A stretch of DNA of 36,596 nt from Chloroflexota bacterium (lineage in GTDB: Bacteria; Chloroflexota; Dehalococcoidia; Lucifugimonadales; Lucifugimonadaceae): contig JADFPB010000003.1 of assembly GCA_022562515.1 (NCBI GenBank), positions 1-36,596 on the forward strand. Reading direction: 5' to 3'. The notes beneath the pieces were generated by a model. The model saw only the letters and a program-made list of their open reading frames with translations. It was not told where the DNA came from and ran no database searches. Of the stretch, positions 16,404 to 26,098 are shown in pieces. A program made the position numbers and the translations under genes. Numbering within the stretch: the first letter of the stretch is position 1; each line of letters opens with the position of its first letter.

Positions 16404-16472
16404 CGGGCCGATCGAGGCCCGAGAGACAAATCATTAGCGGCCGATTGAATCGGAGGCCGCGGAGGGAGCCGG

Positions 16473-17984
16473 ATGGCAATCAGAGGTCAGGATATAGCCT
16501 CGGTCATCAAGAGGCAGATTGAAGAGTTCGGTGGCGAGCTCACTCTGGTTGACGTTGGGACCGTGGTGGAAGCGGCAGACGGAGTGGCCCGGATCCATGG
16601 CCTTGCGGATGTCAGGTCCATGGAGTTGCTCCAGTTCCCCGGCGATACGCTCGGGATGGCGCTGAACCTGGAGGAAGACAGTGTAGCCGCCGTGATCCTG
16701 GGCAGGTTTGCCCACATCAAGGAAGGCGACGAGGTCCGGAGCACCGGTCGTATTGTCGAAGTCCCCGTTGGGGACGCGCTGATCGGACGGGTGGTTGATC
16801 CGCTTGGCAGGCCGATTGACGGTAAGGGCCCGGTGAACACGACCGAGACCCGCCCGGTAGAGCAGGTGGCGCCGAACGTGATAAGCCGGAAATCGGTCGA
16901 TACGCCGCTCCAGTTCGGCGTGAAGATCGTTGACGGCCTCATCCCGGTTGGCAGAGGCCAGCGAGAGTTGATTATCGGCGACCGCAACACCGGCAAGACC
17001 TCGCTGTGCGTGGACGCGATCATCAACCAGAAGGGCGGCGACGTCATCTGTGTGTACGTTGCCATCGGACAGAAGGCGAGCAAGGTTGCCGCCACCGTCG
17101 CCACCCTGGAGCAGCATGGCGCAATGGATCACACAATCGTGATCAACTCGGCCGCTTCCGACCCGGCGCCTGTGCAATACCTGGCCCCCTACACCGGCGC
17201 GACGATTGCGGAGTTCATCATGTACTCCGGCCGTGATGCTCTTATCGTCTATGACGATCTGACGAAGCATGCCTGGGCGTACAGGCAGATGTCGCTGTTG
17301 CTCAGGCGGCCTCCGGGACGTGAGGCGTATCCCGGAGATGTGTTCTACCTCCACTCCCGTCTGCTCGAGCGGTCGGCGAGGCTGGACGATGAGAACGGTG
17401 GCGGGTCATCGACGGCGCTGCCGATCATTGAGACGCAGGCGGGCGACCTTTCGGCCTACGTTCCTACCAATGTAATCTCGATCACGGACGGGCAGATCTA
17501 TCTGGAGCCGGAACTTTTTGCCGCTGGTATCAGGCCCGCGTTGAATGTCGGTATCAGCGTGTCCCGAGTGGGAAGCGCCGCGCAAACGAAGGCGATGAAG
17601 GGCGTAGCGGGGCGGCTAAAACTCGAGATGGCGCAGTTCCGTGAAATTGCAGTGTTCGCGCAGTTTGGCACCGAAGACCTGGACGCCGCGACGCGCGCCC
17701 AGCTTGCGCGAGGCCAGCGGGCGAACGAGGTACTGAAGCAGGTTGAAGTCAACCCTCTTAGCATGGAGCAGCAAGTGTCGATTTTCTACCTGCTCACGTC
17801 AGGCGCCCTGGACGACGTGGCGCGGGACAAAGTAGTCGCGTTTGAGGCCGGCTGGCACGAATATGCGGCGGCCAACATTCCCAGCGTGCTCCAGGAGATC
17901 GCCAGTTCTGGCGACCTGTCCGACGAGGCAAGCAAGAAGCTTGACGAAGCCGCAGCCGGTTACAAGCAGACGGCAGAGCTGTAA
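16473..17984 (+). CDS. atpA: F1Fo ATP synthase subunit alpha
   Basis: Regulatory nucleotide-binding subunit of F1, 503 aa. The P-loop is GDRNTGKT (169-176). The segments [41 protein letters not shown] and [19 protein letters not shown], which holds the arginine finger, are intact. The start ATG follows GGAGGGAGCC. The stop codon lies inside a 10-base tandem duplication that continues to the gamma start. I see nothing suggesting altered catalysis. Confidence 0.97.
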   Translation: MAIRGQDIASVIKRQIEEFGGELTLVDVGTVVEAADGVARIHGLADVRSMELLQFPGDTLGMALNLEEDSVAAVILGRFAHIKEGDEVRSTGRIVEVPVGDALIGRVVDPLGRPIDGKGPVNTTETRPVEQVAPNVISRKSVDTPLQFGVKIVDGLIPVGRGQRELIIGDRNTGKTSLCVDAIINQKGGDVICVYVAIGQKASKVAATVATLEQHGAMDHTIVINSAASDPAPVQYLAPYTGATIAEFIMYSGRDALIVYDDLTKHAWAYRQMSLLLRRPPGREAYPGDVFYLHSRLLERSARLDDENGGGSSTALPIIETQAGDLSAYVPTNVISITDGQIYLEPELFAAGIRPALNVGISVSRVGSAAQTKAMKGVAGRLKLEMAQFREIAVFAQFGTEDLDAATRAQLARGQRANEVLKQVEVNPLSMEQQVSIFYLLTSGALDDVARDKVVAFEAGWHEYAAANIPSVLQEIASSGDLSDEASKKLDEAAAGYKQTAEL

Positions 17985-17997
17985 GAGGCTGTAAGAG
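17978..17997 (+). repeat. 10-bp tandem duplication GCTGTAAGAG at the atpA-atpG junction
   Basis: Two exact head-to-tail copies. The first contains the atpA stop codon (TAA) and the second ends directly before the atpG ATG, supplying AAGAG as its ribosome-site-like sequence. Confidence 0.7.
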
Positions 17998-18864
17998 ATG
18001 GCCAAGAACATTCGAGCGCTAAGGCTGCGAATCCGCAGTCTTGGCAATACGGCAAAGATAACGAAGGCGATGCAGATGATCGCCGCGTCGAAGATGCGCC
18101 GCGCTCAGGAGATGGTGCTGGCGGGCAGGCCGTATTCGGAAAAGATCGAAGTGATGCTGGCCGACCTGGCAGCGGTTCAGAGCCAGACCGACGAGGCGGC
18201 AGTGCCGTTGCTGGAGGTTCGTCCGGTTCAGAAAACGGCGCTTGTGCTGGTCACGCCCGACCGCGGACTTTGCGGGGGGCTGCACTCCAATATGAACCGC
18301 GCAGCAGGAGAGGCTATCCGAAACGCAGACTCGGATGTTGTAGTAATCACCGTGGGCCGCAAGGGCAGAGACTTTATCGTTCGTTCCGGCACGGAGTTGC
18401 TGGCGACGTTCGAGAATGTTGGCGACCGTCCCACGCTGGACGATACGCGGCCCATCTCCAGTATCGTCATCCAGGAGTTCGAGAAGCGCGCGATCGACCG
18501 GGTCTGGCTGGGCTTCTCCCGATTTGTAAATATTGGGGTGCAGAAGCCCGAGATATCGACTCTCATTCCGGTGGAGCCGGCAGAGTTGGAGCCGGGGCAG
18601 GCAGTGGACTATATCTACGAGCCGAGTCCCCGGGATGTGCTGGAGGAATTGCTGCCCCGCTTCGTTGAAATGGAGATCTACCACGCGATTCTTGAGGCGA
18701 TAGCCAGCGAGCACTCGGCCCGGATGGTCGCGATGCAGAACGCGACGGACGCGGCCAATGATCTTATTGACGAGCTAACGCTGGTGCTGAACAAGGCGCG
18801 CCAGGAATCGATCACATCAGAGATACTCGACATCATCGGCGGTGTGGCTGCAGTCGAGCGTTAA
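17998..18864 (+). CDS. atpG: F1Fo ATP synthase subunit gamma
   Basis: The rotating central shaft, 288 aa. The N-terminal helix contains RIRSLGNTAKITKAMQMIAASKMRRAQ and the C-terminal helix contains ARMVAMQNATDAANDLIDELTLVLNKARQESITSEILDIIGGVAAVE, both typical. The central Rossmann-like domain has VLVTPDRGLCGGLHSNMNR. Length is normal, and no chloroplast-type regulatory cysteine loop is visible. It follows atpA with a 13-base gap. Confidence 0.97.
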   Translation: MAKNIRALRLRIRSLGNTAKITKAMQMIAASKMRRAQEMVLAGRPYSEKIEVMLADLAAVQSQTDEAAVPLLEVRPVQKTALVLVTPDRGLCGGLHSNMNRAAGEAIRNADSDVVVITVGRKGRDFIVRSGTELLATFENVGDRPTLDDTRPISSIVIQEFEKRAIDRVWLGFSRFVNIGVQKPEISTLIPVEPAELEPGQAVDYIYEPSPRDVLEELLPRFVEMEIYHAILEAIASEHSARMVAMQNATDAANDLIDELTLVLNKARQESITSEILDIIGGVAAVER

Positions 18865-18910
18865 GCCGGCCCCGTGGCGATCACAGGGGCGAAAGACCAG
18901 AAGCAAATAG

Positions 18911-20332
<1,422 letters not shown>

Positions 20333-20374
20333 GCGCTACAAGGCCCCGGGTGGCCTGAGCGGGAGAAAAAAAGA

Positions 20375-20794
20375 GTGTCACCGTTTCGATTAGAAGTAGT
20401 TACGGCAGAGGAAGAACTCTTCGCCGGCGATGTGGACATACTCATTGCGCCGGGCAGGGAAGGACAGTTGGCGATACTCCCACACCATGCGCCGCTGCTG
20501 ACGCAGTTGGGGCCTGGGCTCCTTGAGATCAGGACCGGGGGCGAAGCGGAGGAACTGGCCGTCTCCGGTGGCTTCCTGGAGATCCTTGGCAACAGGGCCG
20601 TGGTCCTCGCAGACGCGGCGGAGCGGGCCGAGGATATCGATATTGATCGCGCGGAGGCCGCGATGAAGCGTGCTCAGGAGCGGGTTGCCAGCCACGATAG
20701 CGATGTCGACCTGGAGCGCGCTCTGGCGCAGGTGGCGCGGGCCCGCACGCGCGTTGCGGTGGCCCGGAAGCGAAGGCGGCCCGAGCGGGTCTAG
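20375..20794 (+). CDS. atpC: F1Fo ATP synthase subunit epsilon
   Basis: Subunit attached to gamma that can inhibit ATP hydrolysis, 139 aa. The N-terminal beta-sandwich has FRLEVVTAEEELFAGDVDILIAPGREGQLAILPHHAPLLTQLGPGLLEI. The C-terminal helices (about 85-139) are rich in Arg and Ala. The start is GTG with GGGAG upstream. It is the last gene of the operon; the terminator begins 32 bases after its stop. Confidence 0.95.
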   Translation: MSPFRLEVVTAEEELFAGDVDILIAPGREGQLAILPHHAPLLTQLGPGLLEIRTGGEAEELAVSGGFLEILGNRAVVLADAAERAEDIDIDRAEAAMKRAQERVASHDSDVDLERALAQVARARTRVAVARKRRRPERV

Positions 20795-20826
20795 GCGCTC
20801 TTATCGGGTTCGACCCATATCAACAG

Positions 20827-20855
20827 AAAACGGCCCGCGTCAGGCGGGCCGTTTT
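20827..20855. terminator. Bidirectional intrinsic terminator between atpC and rex
   Basis: A perfect 12-bp stem, AAAACGGCCCGC/GCGGGCCGTTTT, with a 5-base loop. The T-tract lies within the stem on both strands, so it can end both the atp operon and the convergent rex transcript. Confidence 0.9.
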
Positions 20856-20878
20856 CGTTATGCGTATCAGGCCTGGAT

Positions 20879-21535
20879 TCAGGTCTTGAGATAGTAGGTC
20901 ATCGACTGCAACGACATGACCGGGTCTATGTTCTTGATCTTCACTTTGCCGGGCGCGTGGGCACTTATTGGAGCGTAGTTGAGAATCGCCCCGATGCCAG
21001 CCTCCACGAGGCAGTCGATGACCTGCTGAGCGGCAGTCGCCGGCACCGCAACTATGCCGATGGCGATGCCGAGCCGCTCAACGACTGGCTTGATTTCCGA
21101 GATCGCATCGACTGAGATCCCGTCCACCGTCGTGCCGACCACGGCCGGGTTCATGTCGAATGCGGAGACGATCTTGAAACCTTCCGGCGCGAATCCAGGG
21201 TAGCTGATGATGGCTCTTCCAAGTCTTCCGACGCCGACCAGGCAGGCGTTCCACGTTCTATCGAGCCCGAGAATCTCGCGCAGCCTGAGGGCTAGGGCCT
21301 TGACGTTGTAGCCCCGGCCCTGCTTGCCGAAGCGCCCGAAGTAGGAAAGGTCTTTCCGGATCTGGGCCGGGGTCATGTGAAGTTGGGATCCCAACTGCTC
21401 GGAGCTGACCATCTCGATGCCGCGTTCCTCGAAGCTTGCTAGAACGCGTACGTAGAGGGGCAGTCTTTCAACGACGACGTCCGGGACGTCCATGGGATCG
21501 GTGGTGCGATTGGTGCGTGCGGGACTGATGGCCAA
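20879..21535 (-). CDS. rex: Redox-sensing transcriptional repressor Rex
   Basis: NADH/NAD+-responsive repressor, 218 aa from the start chosen here. The N-terminal winged helix has VVSSEQLGSQLHMTPAQIRKDLSYFGRFGKQGRGYNV. The Rossmann domain has the dinucleotide motif LVGVGRLGRA, and the C-terminal swapped helix follows. The track start (21688) adds an unlikely leader. The TTG at 21535 has GGGAGGG eight bases upstream and gives a normal length; an ATG at 21493 is possible but lacks a site. Rex typically represses fermentation and respiration genes when NADH is low. It is convergent with the ATP synthase operon, and its own promoter carries a Rex-type operator. Confidence 0.93.
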   Translation of the reverse strand: MAISPARTNRTTDPMDVPDVVVERLPLYVRVLASFEERGIEMVSSEQLGSQLHMTPAQIRKDLSYFGRFGKQGRGYNVKALALRLREILGLDRTWNACLVGVGRLGRAIISYPGFAPEGFKIVSAFDMNPAVVGTTVDGISVDAISEIKPVVERLGIAIGIVAVPATAAQQVIDCLVEAGIGAILNYAPISAHAPGKVKIKNIDPVMSLQSMTYYLKT

Positions 21536-21591
21536 GAACCGTGCCCTCCCGGCGTCGAAATGGCAAATTGAGTGTTGTAAGGGGCGTAGTG

Positions 21592-21607
21592 TGTGCCTTA
21601 TATCACA
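21592..21607 (-). promoter_or_regulatory. Rex-type operator over the rex -10 box
   Basis: On the minus strand, TGTGATATAAGGCACA has the TGTG-N8-CACA form of actinobacterial Rex operators. A -10 box TATAAG (21597-21602) lies inside it, with TTGCCG 18 bases upstream as a weak -35. Binding here would block the rex promoter, the usual autoregulation. Only the outer four bases of each arm match, so this is a candidate. Confidence 0.45.
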
Positions 21608-21714
21608 AGCGCAAAAGGCCCGGCAAGCAATTAACCTCTGGTCGCGGTTCCCGATGTAGGCGTAAGCTGCGTAAAGGCCAGTCCACATTTACCCCGTCAA
21701 TTGAGTTGATTGAG

Positions 21715-22008
21715 ATGTACGTCGGAATCGCCCATCTGGAACTTTATCTGCCCGAAAACCACTCGCTCAAGGGGAAACGCCGCGTGGTCAGATCCATGTG
21801 CGACCGCCTGCGGCACCGATTCCGGATATCGGTTGCTGAGACCGGCGGGCAGGACACATGGCAGATCGCTGAGATAGGCCTTGCGGCCGTTTCCGGCGAT
21901 GCCGCGACGGCCCGGTCTGTGATCGAATCGGCGGTTGAATACGCTGAGAGTCATCTCTGGGACGTTCAGATTATTGATAGCGACGTGGATGTTTTAGACT
22001 TGCGGTAG
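21715..22008 (+). CDS. DUF503 (YlxP-like) small protein
   Basis: A 97-residue protein of the DUF503 family. The conserved opening MYVGIAHLELYLPENHSLKGKRRVVRSMCDRLRHRFRISVAET and WQIAEIGLAAVSGDA are clear. YlxP relatives are often found in ribosome-maturation operons with infB and rbfA; here the gene stands alone, divergent from rex. The track start (21541) would overlap rex; the ATG at 21715 is the family start. Confidence 0.88.
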   Translation: MYVGIAHLELYLPENHSLKGKRRVVRSMCDRLRHRFRISVAETGGQDTWQIAEIGLAAVSGDAATARSVIESAVEYAESHLWDVQIIDSDVDVLDLR

Positions 22009-22069
22009 GTGTAGTTCCCACGGACGTTGTACACATGGCGTGGGGGCTCACGAAGCCGGGAGTTAAATG

Positions 22070-22097
22070 AAAACCCCGACCCGACCGGCCGGGGTTT
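22070..22097. terminator. Intrinsic terminator between DUF503 and zinc-ribbon genes
   Basis: AAACCCCG (22071-22078) and CGGGGTTT (22090-22097) form an 8-bp stem with an 11-base loop. The minus-strand exit continues as TTTTCATTT, so termination of the zinc-ribbon gene is better supported than termination of DUF503. Confidence 0.6.
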
Positions 22098-22131
22098 CAG
22101 AACTACGAGCGCGACTAACGCGCCGACTGGT

Positions 22132-22320
22132 TCAAGCGGCCTTTACAGTGCCGCCTGCAGCCTTCTCTCCGGTGCTCTTCTCGCTTGACGCCGTGGTCCC
22201 CTCCGACTTGGAGGAGAGCAGGAATCCGCACTGCAGGCACTCAAGATAGCGGCCGTATATGTCTCGCTCGTACTTGACGTCCCCGCGACAGCGGGGGCAT
22301 GCCTTCAAGTACAGCATCAT
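22132..22320 (-). CDS. Small zinc-ribbon protein
   Basis: A 62-residue protein with two CxxC knuckles, CPRC (8-11) and CLQC (28-31), spaced like a zinc ribbon: KACPRCRGDVKYERDIYGRYLECLQCGFLL. The tail is Ser/Thr/Lys/Ala-rich and probably disordered. Function is unknown; such proteins can bind RNA or serve as small regulators. The start is one of two adjacent ATGs, with AAAGGA about 11 bases upstream. It has its own terminator. The gene is real by ribosome site, terminator and motif, despite its size. Confidence 0.7.
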   Translation of the reverse strand: MMLYLKACPRCRGDVKYERDIYGRYLECLQCGFLLSSKSEGTTASSEKSTGEKAAGGTVKAA

Positions 22321-22449
22321 ATCTATTAATTCCTTTCAATTTATCAATCTGGTGGGCAACTAATGCTCGCCATACGCTTTTCGTCGGGCTATGCCATTTC
22401 TGATGAAGGAAACCGCCCACTCGATCCGGGCCTACCCGGCTCGGCATGC

Positions 22450-22507
22450 AAGTTTACTACGGTTTCTGTTTCTGTCTACCCATATCGGTAACAGATTCCG
22501 TAAACTT
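22450..22507. repeat. Inverted repeat AAGTTTAC / GTAAACTT
   Basis: Perfect 8-base arms (22450-22457 and 22500-22507) with 42 bases between them, in the zinc-ribbon/hspR divergent region. CGG/CCG next to the arms extend the symmetry after a 2-base offset. The role is unknown. Confidence 0.4.
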
Positions 22508-22576
22508 TATGTTAACACTGGTCGTGGGGTCGAGACTCATGCAGATAGCGGAGGATAGGGCAAAGGCAATCATGAA

Positions 22577-22607
22577 ACTTGACACGCCATGTATCAAGTC
22601 ATAGCCT
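22577..22607 (+). promoter_or_regulatory. HspR operon promoter with HAIR-like operator
   Basis: The 21-base element CTTGA-N11-TCAAG (22578-22598) has exactly the length and outer arms of the HAIR operator (CTTGAGT-N7-ACTCAAG) known for HspR. A and T extend it to 6-base arms. Its left arm contains the -35 box TTGACA (22579-22584); a 17-base spacer leads to TAGCCT (22602-22607), a weak -10. Repressor binding would cover the -35, consistent with autoregulation of hspR-grpE-dnaK. Confidence 0.6.
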
Positions 22608-22693
22608 ATGCTTTGTGTTAGGCATTTGGGTGTTAGACGCTGAGTAGAGTATTTCGGTTTCATCGATTACAGAATTGTTACCAGGAACGATGC

Positions 22694-23242
22694 ATGACCG
22701 GCGATAGGTCCACTGCGAGTCCCGGATCTTCGGGTGGTCGCCGCGGGAGCGCGCTCGGACAGACGAATAGCGAGGAGCGGCTCGCTCTTTTCGAATCGCT
22801 GTTCAGCCACGTGGCGGTCGCGGCAGGCCTGCCCGCGCCAGAGCGCGGCCGCACCCGGACCGCGAGCACTCAGGCGCCCGGTGTCCGGGATTCAGTTGAG
22901 GTGACGGGACTATACATAATCAGCGTTGCGGCGCGACTGACAGAGATGCATCCGCAGACGCTGCGCAAGTATGAGAGAGTCGGGTTGATCCGTCCTTCAA
23001 GGACCCGGGGCAGCCTGAGGCTCTATTCGGAGGAGGATCTGGCCCGGCTGCGGCTGATCAGGAACCTGACCGATAGTTTCGGGCTGAATCTTGCCGGCGT
23101 GCGTCTGGTGATGGAGTTGGTGTCGCATCTGCATCATGTCCTGGAACAGGTAGAGAGCAGCGCCGACTTCTTGCAGACCTCTGGGGGCCGGGCTGTGAAG
23201 GCCGAGCTGGACGGGCTTTTGGAGGCCCTTGAAACCGGTTAG
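22694..23242 (+). CDS. hspR: MerR-family heat-shock repressor HspR
   Basis: A 182-residue MerR-type regulator matching HspR: LYIISVAARLTEMHPQTLRKYERVGLIRPSRTRGSLRLYSEEDLARLRLIRNLTDSFGLNLAGVRLVMEL (about residues 74-142). HspR represses chaperone genes through HAIR sites, with DnaK acting as co-repressor in actinobacteria. The first 73 residues are low-complexity and longer than in most HspR proteins. The C-terminal segment is a short helix (LVSHLHHVLEQVESSADFL). The start is the ATG at 22694 with AGGA about 10 bases upstream. Its place as first gene, directly behind a HAIR-like site, supports the call. Confidence 0.85.
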   Translation: MTGDRSTASPGSSGGRRGSALGQTNSEERLALFESLFSHVAVAAGLPAPERGRTRTASTQAPGVRDSVEVTGLYIISVAARLTEMHPQTLRKYERVGLIRPSRTRGSLRLYSEEDLARLRLIRNLTDSFGLNLAGVRLVMELVSHLHHVLEQVESSADFLQTSGGRAVKAELDGLLEALETG

Positions 23243-23298
23243 CGCGGGGCCCGCGAGTGACCGGAATATGCCGAAATATATCGCAGCATGGAGAGATC

Positions 23299-23943
23299 GT
23301 GAACAAAGAGGAAGAAAGAGAGCCGGGGGCTTCCGGCCAATCGCCGGAGGACACTCCTGAGGACACGCCAGGGGAAACCGGAGACGAGGTCCCAGAGGAG
23401 ACTGGGACCGTAGACGGTGACGAGATAGCGCCGGACAGTGAGTTGGCTGAGGCGTTGAGGGAGAAGGATCAGTTCCGGGTCCTGGCCCAGCGCACGCAGG
23501 CTGATTTCGTTAATTTCCGAAGCAGGATTGAGGCAGAGAACGCCGAAATTCGCCGGAGATCGGTCCGTTCGGTCCTGATCCAGATCCTCGAGGTGGCGGA
23601 CAGCATTGACGCCGCGCTTGAGTCGGAGGTGATTACCGGTGTCGATCAGAAGTTTGTGGACGGGGTGGAAGCCATCGGCCGGAGCTTCGAGTCTTTTCTA
23701 TCCGGCGAGAGCGTCGAGAAGTTCGATAGTGTTGGCGAGAAGTTCGATCCCAGGCTTCATGAAGCGCTCATGAGAACGGAGACTGATGACCATCCGTCGG
23801 ATACGGTGATCCGGGTCATGCGCGCGGGCTACAAGATGGGAGACGATGTCTTGCGGGCGGCGCTCGTAGAAGTAGCCGCGCCTCCGGCTTCCCCTGCGCC
23901 CGAGGATGGTGACGTCGCGGACGCGGAGCAGGAGCGAAGTTAG
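23299..23943 (+). CDS. grpE: Nucleotide exchange factor GrpE
   Basis: Exchange factor for DnaK, 214 aa from a GTG at 23299 with GGAGAG close upstream; the track ATG at 23257 adds 14 residues without a good site. The first 45 residues are acidic and disordered. The coiled-coil helix is about 50-110 (AQRTQADFVNFRSRIEAENAEIRRR), and the C-terminal beta-wing has KFDPRLHEALMRTETDDHPSDTVIRVMRAGYKMGDDVLRAALVEVA, the GrpE signature. It lies between hspR and dnaK. Confidence 0.95.
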   Translation: MNKEEEREPGASGQSPEDTPEDTPGETGDEVPEETGTVDGDEIAPDSELAEALREKDQFRVLAQRTQADFVNFRSRIEAENAEIRRRSVRSVLIQILEVADSIDAALESEVITGVDQKFVDGVEAIGRSFESFLSGESVEKFDSVGEKFDPRLHEALMRTETDDHPSDTVIRVMRAGYKMGDDVLRAALVEVAAPPASPAPEDGDVADAEQERS

Positions 23944-24037
23944 CCCAATGCGCCATATCAGCACGGCCCAGTAAAAGAAAAAACTGGCGCCGACGCATTG
24001 TCGGACGCCCCCAAACCTGAATGAATTTCTGGAGTCC

Positions 24038-24058
24038 CTGGAAACCCTGGTGTTCCAG
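24038..24058 (+). repeat. Inverted repeat CTGGAA / TTCCAG before dnaK
   Basis: Six-base arms with a 9-base loop, immediately upstream of the dnaK ribosome site (AAGGAG). It could affect dnaK translation, but the stem is short. Confidence 0.3.
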
Positions 24059-24081
24059 CAAACAAGGAGAATAGATATCTA

Positions 24082-26004
24082 ATGGCGAAAGCAGTCGGGA
24101 TCGACCTCGGCACTACCAACTCGGTAGTCGCGGTATGGGAGGCCGGTGAGGCACGGATCCTGGAAAACAACGAGGGTCGGCGGACTACACCCTCGGTAGT
24201 GGCTGTGAACCCCAAGTCCGGTGAGAGATTCGTAGGTGAGCTTGCTCGCCGTCAGAGCATCACCAATCCTGAGAACACCGTCTACTCGGCCAAGCGGTTC
24301 ATCGGCCGGCGCTTTGATGATGAGTCAGTGAAGCGGGACCAGTCGATGGTTTCGTTCAAGATCGTCAAGGGGACGAACGGGGACGCGTGGATTGAGCTCA
24401 ATGGTGTCAAAGAGTCTCCGCCGGAGATTTCCGCGATGGTTCTTCGCAAGTTGAAGGAAGATGCCGAGGCCAAGCTCAACGACGAGGTGACCGAAGCGGT
24501 AATCACCGTTCCCGCCTACTTCAACGATAGCCAGCGCGAGGCCACAAAGGTGGCGGGCAAGATTGCCGGGCTGGAGGTGATGCGAATCATCAATGAGCCC
24601 ACTGCCGCCGCTCTTGCCTATGGCATGGACAAAGAGGGCGACCGGACGATCGTGGTATTCGACCTCGGTGGCGGAACGTTCGATATCACCGTTCTCCAGC
24701 TTGGCGAGGGCGTGTTCGAGGTCAAGTCAACCAACGGGGATACTCATCTTGGCGGCGACGATTTTGACTTCCGCATCGTGGACTGGGCGGCGGACGAGTT
24801 CAAAGCCGAAAACGGGATCGACCTTCGTGGAGACCCGGCGGCGTTGCAGCGCCTGCGGGTGGAGGCGGAGCGCGCAAAGGTTGAACTCTCCAACGTCTCC
24901 CAGACGGAATTGAATCTTCCGTTCATCACCGCTGACGCCGAAGGCCCGAAGCATCTTTCCCTTCCGCTGACCCGGGCGAAGTTCGAGCAGTTGGTCGGCG
25001 ATCTCGTAGAGAAAGTCGTCGAGCCCAGCAAGCAGGCGATGTCGGACGCCGGCATCGCATCATCGGATATCGACGAGATCATCCTGGTGGGCGGCCAGAC
25101 CCGCATGCCGGCCGTGATCGAGAAGGTCAAGGCGGTTTTTGGCAAGGATCCCAACCAGTCCGTGAACCCGGATGAGGTCGTCGCCATCGGCGCCGCCATC
25201 CAGGCCGGCGTCCTTAAGGGCGACGTCAAAGACATCTTGCTGCTCGACGTTACGCCGCTGTCGCTTGGAATCGAAACGATGGGCGGAGTTGGCACCGTTC
25301 TGATTTCCCGGAACACGACGATTCCGACTGCGAAGTCTGAGTCGTTCACCACCGCTGCCGACAATCAACCCTCGGTCGAGGTGCACGTGTTCCAGGGAGA
25401 GCGCCCGATGGCGGCTGAGAACTCGTCGATCGGCAGGTTCATGCTGGACGGAATCCTGCCGGCGCCGCGCGGCGTCCCTCAGATCGAGGTGACCTTCGAC
25501 ATCGACGCCGATGGGATTTTGAAGGTCTCGGCGAAGGATCAGGCCACGGACAAGGAGCAGCACATCACGATCGCGGGCCGCTCCGGTTTGTCGGCCGATG
25601 AGATCGCTCGCGCCGTCCAGGATGCGGAAGCGCATGCCGAAGAGGATGAAAAACGACGCGTCGCCGTCGAGGCGAGGAATGCAGCGGACAGCGCCGTGTA
25701 CGCGGCCGAGAAGGTGCTTTCCGAGCAGGAAGAGCATGTCCCGGAAGAGCTGAAGACCGAGATCAATGAAAAGATCAAGGGCGTGAAGGATCTTCTTGAA
25801 GACGAGGCGACGGAGGCGGACACGCTGACGGGCGCTGTTGACGAGTTGCAGCGGGCGCTCCAGAAGGTTGGCGAAGCCGTATACGCGGCGCAGGCCCAGA
25901 GCGGGACCGCGCCGGGCGCCGCGGACGGAGGCGAGGCGGGGCCGGCAGACGGCGATGACGAGCCGCCCGAGGACACGGTGGACGGCGAATTCCGGGAAGT
26001 TTAA
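24082..26004 (+). CDS. dnaK: Molecular chaperone DnaK (Hsp70)
   Basis: Full-length Hsp70, 640 aa. The ATPase domain has GIDLGTTNS (6-14), [12 protein letters not shown] and [13 protein letters not shown]; the linker region has [19 protein letters not shown], followed by the substrate-binding domain and a helical lid. The C-terminus ends in an acidic tail ([13 protein letters not shown]) like other bacterial DnaK proteins. The ATG start has AAGGAG 12 bases upstream. No dnaJ follows: the operon ends at a terminator, so the J-protein must be elsewhere. In HspR systems DnaK also acts as co-repressor, so this operon would form a feedback loop. Confidence 0.98.
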   Translation: MAKAVGIDLGTTNSVVAVWEAGEARILENNEGRRTTPSVVAVNPKSGERFVGELARRQSITNPENTVYSAKRFIGRRFDDESVKRDQSMVSFKIVKGTNGDAWIELNGVKESPPEISAMVLRKLKEDAEAKLNDEVTEAVITVPAYFNDSQREATKVAGKIAGLEVMRIINEPTAAALAYGMDKEGDRTIVVFDLGGGTFDITVLQLGEGVFEVKSTNGDTHLGGDDFDFRIVDWAADEFKAENGIDLRGDPAALQRLRVEAERAKVELSNVSQTELNLPFITADAEGPKHLSLPLTRAKFEQLVGDLVEKVVEPSKQAMSDAGIASSDIDEIILVGGQTRMPAVIEKVKAVFGKDPNQSVNPDEVVAIGAAIQAGVLKGDVKDILLLDVTPLSLGIETMGGVGTVLISRNTTIPTAKSESFTTAADNQPSVEVHVFQGERPMAAENSSIGRFMLDGILPAPRGVPQIEVTFDIDADGILKVSAKDQATDKEQHITIAGRSGLSADEIARAVQDAEAHAEEDEKRRVAVEARNAADSAVYAAEKVLSEQEEHVPEELKTEINEKIKGVKDLLEDEATEADTLTGAVDELQRALQKVGEAVYAAQAQSGTAPGAADGGEAGPADGDDEPPEDTVDGEFREV

Positions 26005-26029
26005 TTAGCGGCGTCTCGAATCGATAGCG

Positions 26030-26057
26030 AACGGAGTCCGCTGCAGCGGACTCCGTT
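26030..26057. terminator. Bidirectional intrinsic terminator after dnaK
   Basis: AACGGAGTCCG-CTGCAG-CGGACTCCGTT forms an 11-bp stem (14 bp if the CTGCAG loop is counted), with partial extension by flanking GCG/CGC. It is shared by dnaK and the convergent exchanger gene. Confidence 0.85.
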
Positions 26058-26098
26058 TCGCGTCCGGACCCAAAATTTCGCGGCGCGTTAAGGCGTGG

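Larger units (their letters stand above)
22321..22693. other. AT-richer divergent regulatory region upstream of hspR
   Basis: This 373-base gap separates the minus-strand zinc-ribbon gene from the hspR operon and is clearly less GC-rich than its surroundings. I see no gene in it. It holds an inverted repeat (22450-22507), a promoter with a HAIR-like operator (22577-22607), and a direct repeat GTGTTAG (22615-22621 and 22630-22636) 15 bases apart downstream of that promoter. Confidence 0.7.

Noticed and set aside
16434-17354. 306-residue minus-strand ORF opposite atpA
   Set aside because: Shadow of a highly conserved gene.
20375-20794. Possible 5' extension of atpC or an extra small gene in the beta-epsilon gap
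   Set aside because: The 42-base gap holds only the epsilon ribosome site (GGGAG); no ORF.
22281-22300. CCCCGC-GACA-GCGGGG hairpin
   Set aside because: Lies inside the zinc-ribbon coding sequence over the conserved CPRC segment; coding constraint explains it.
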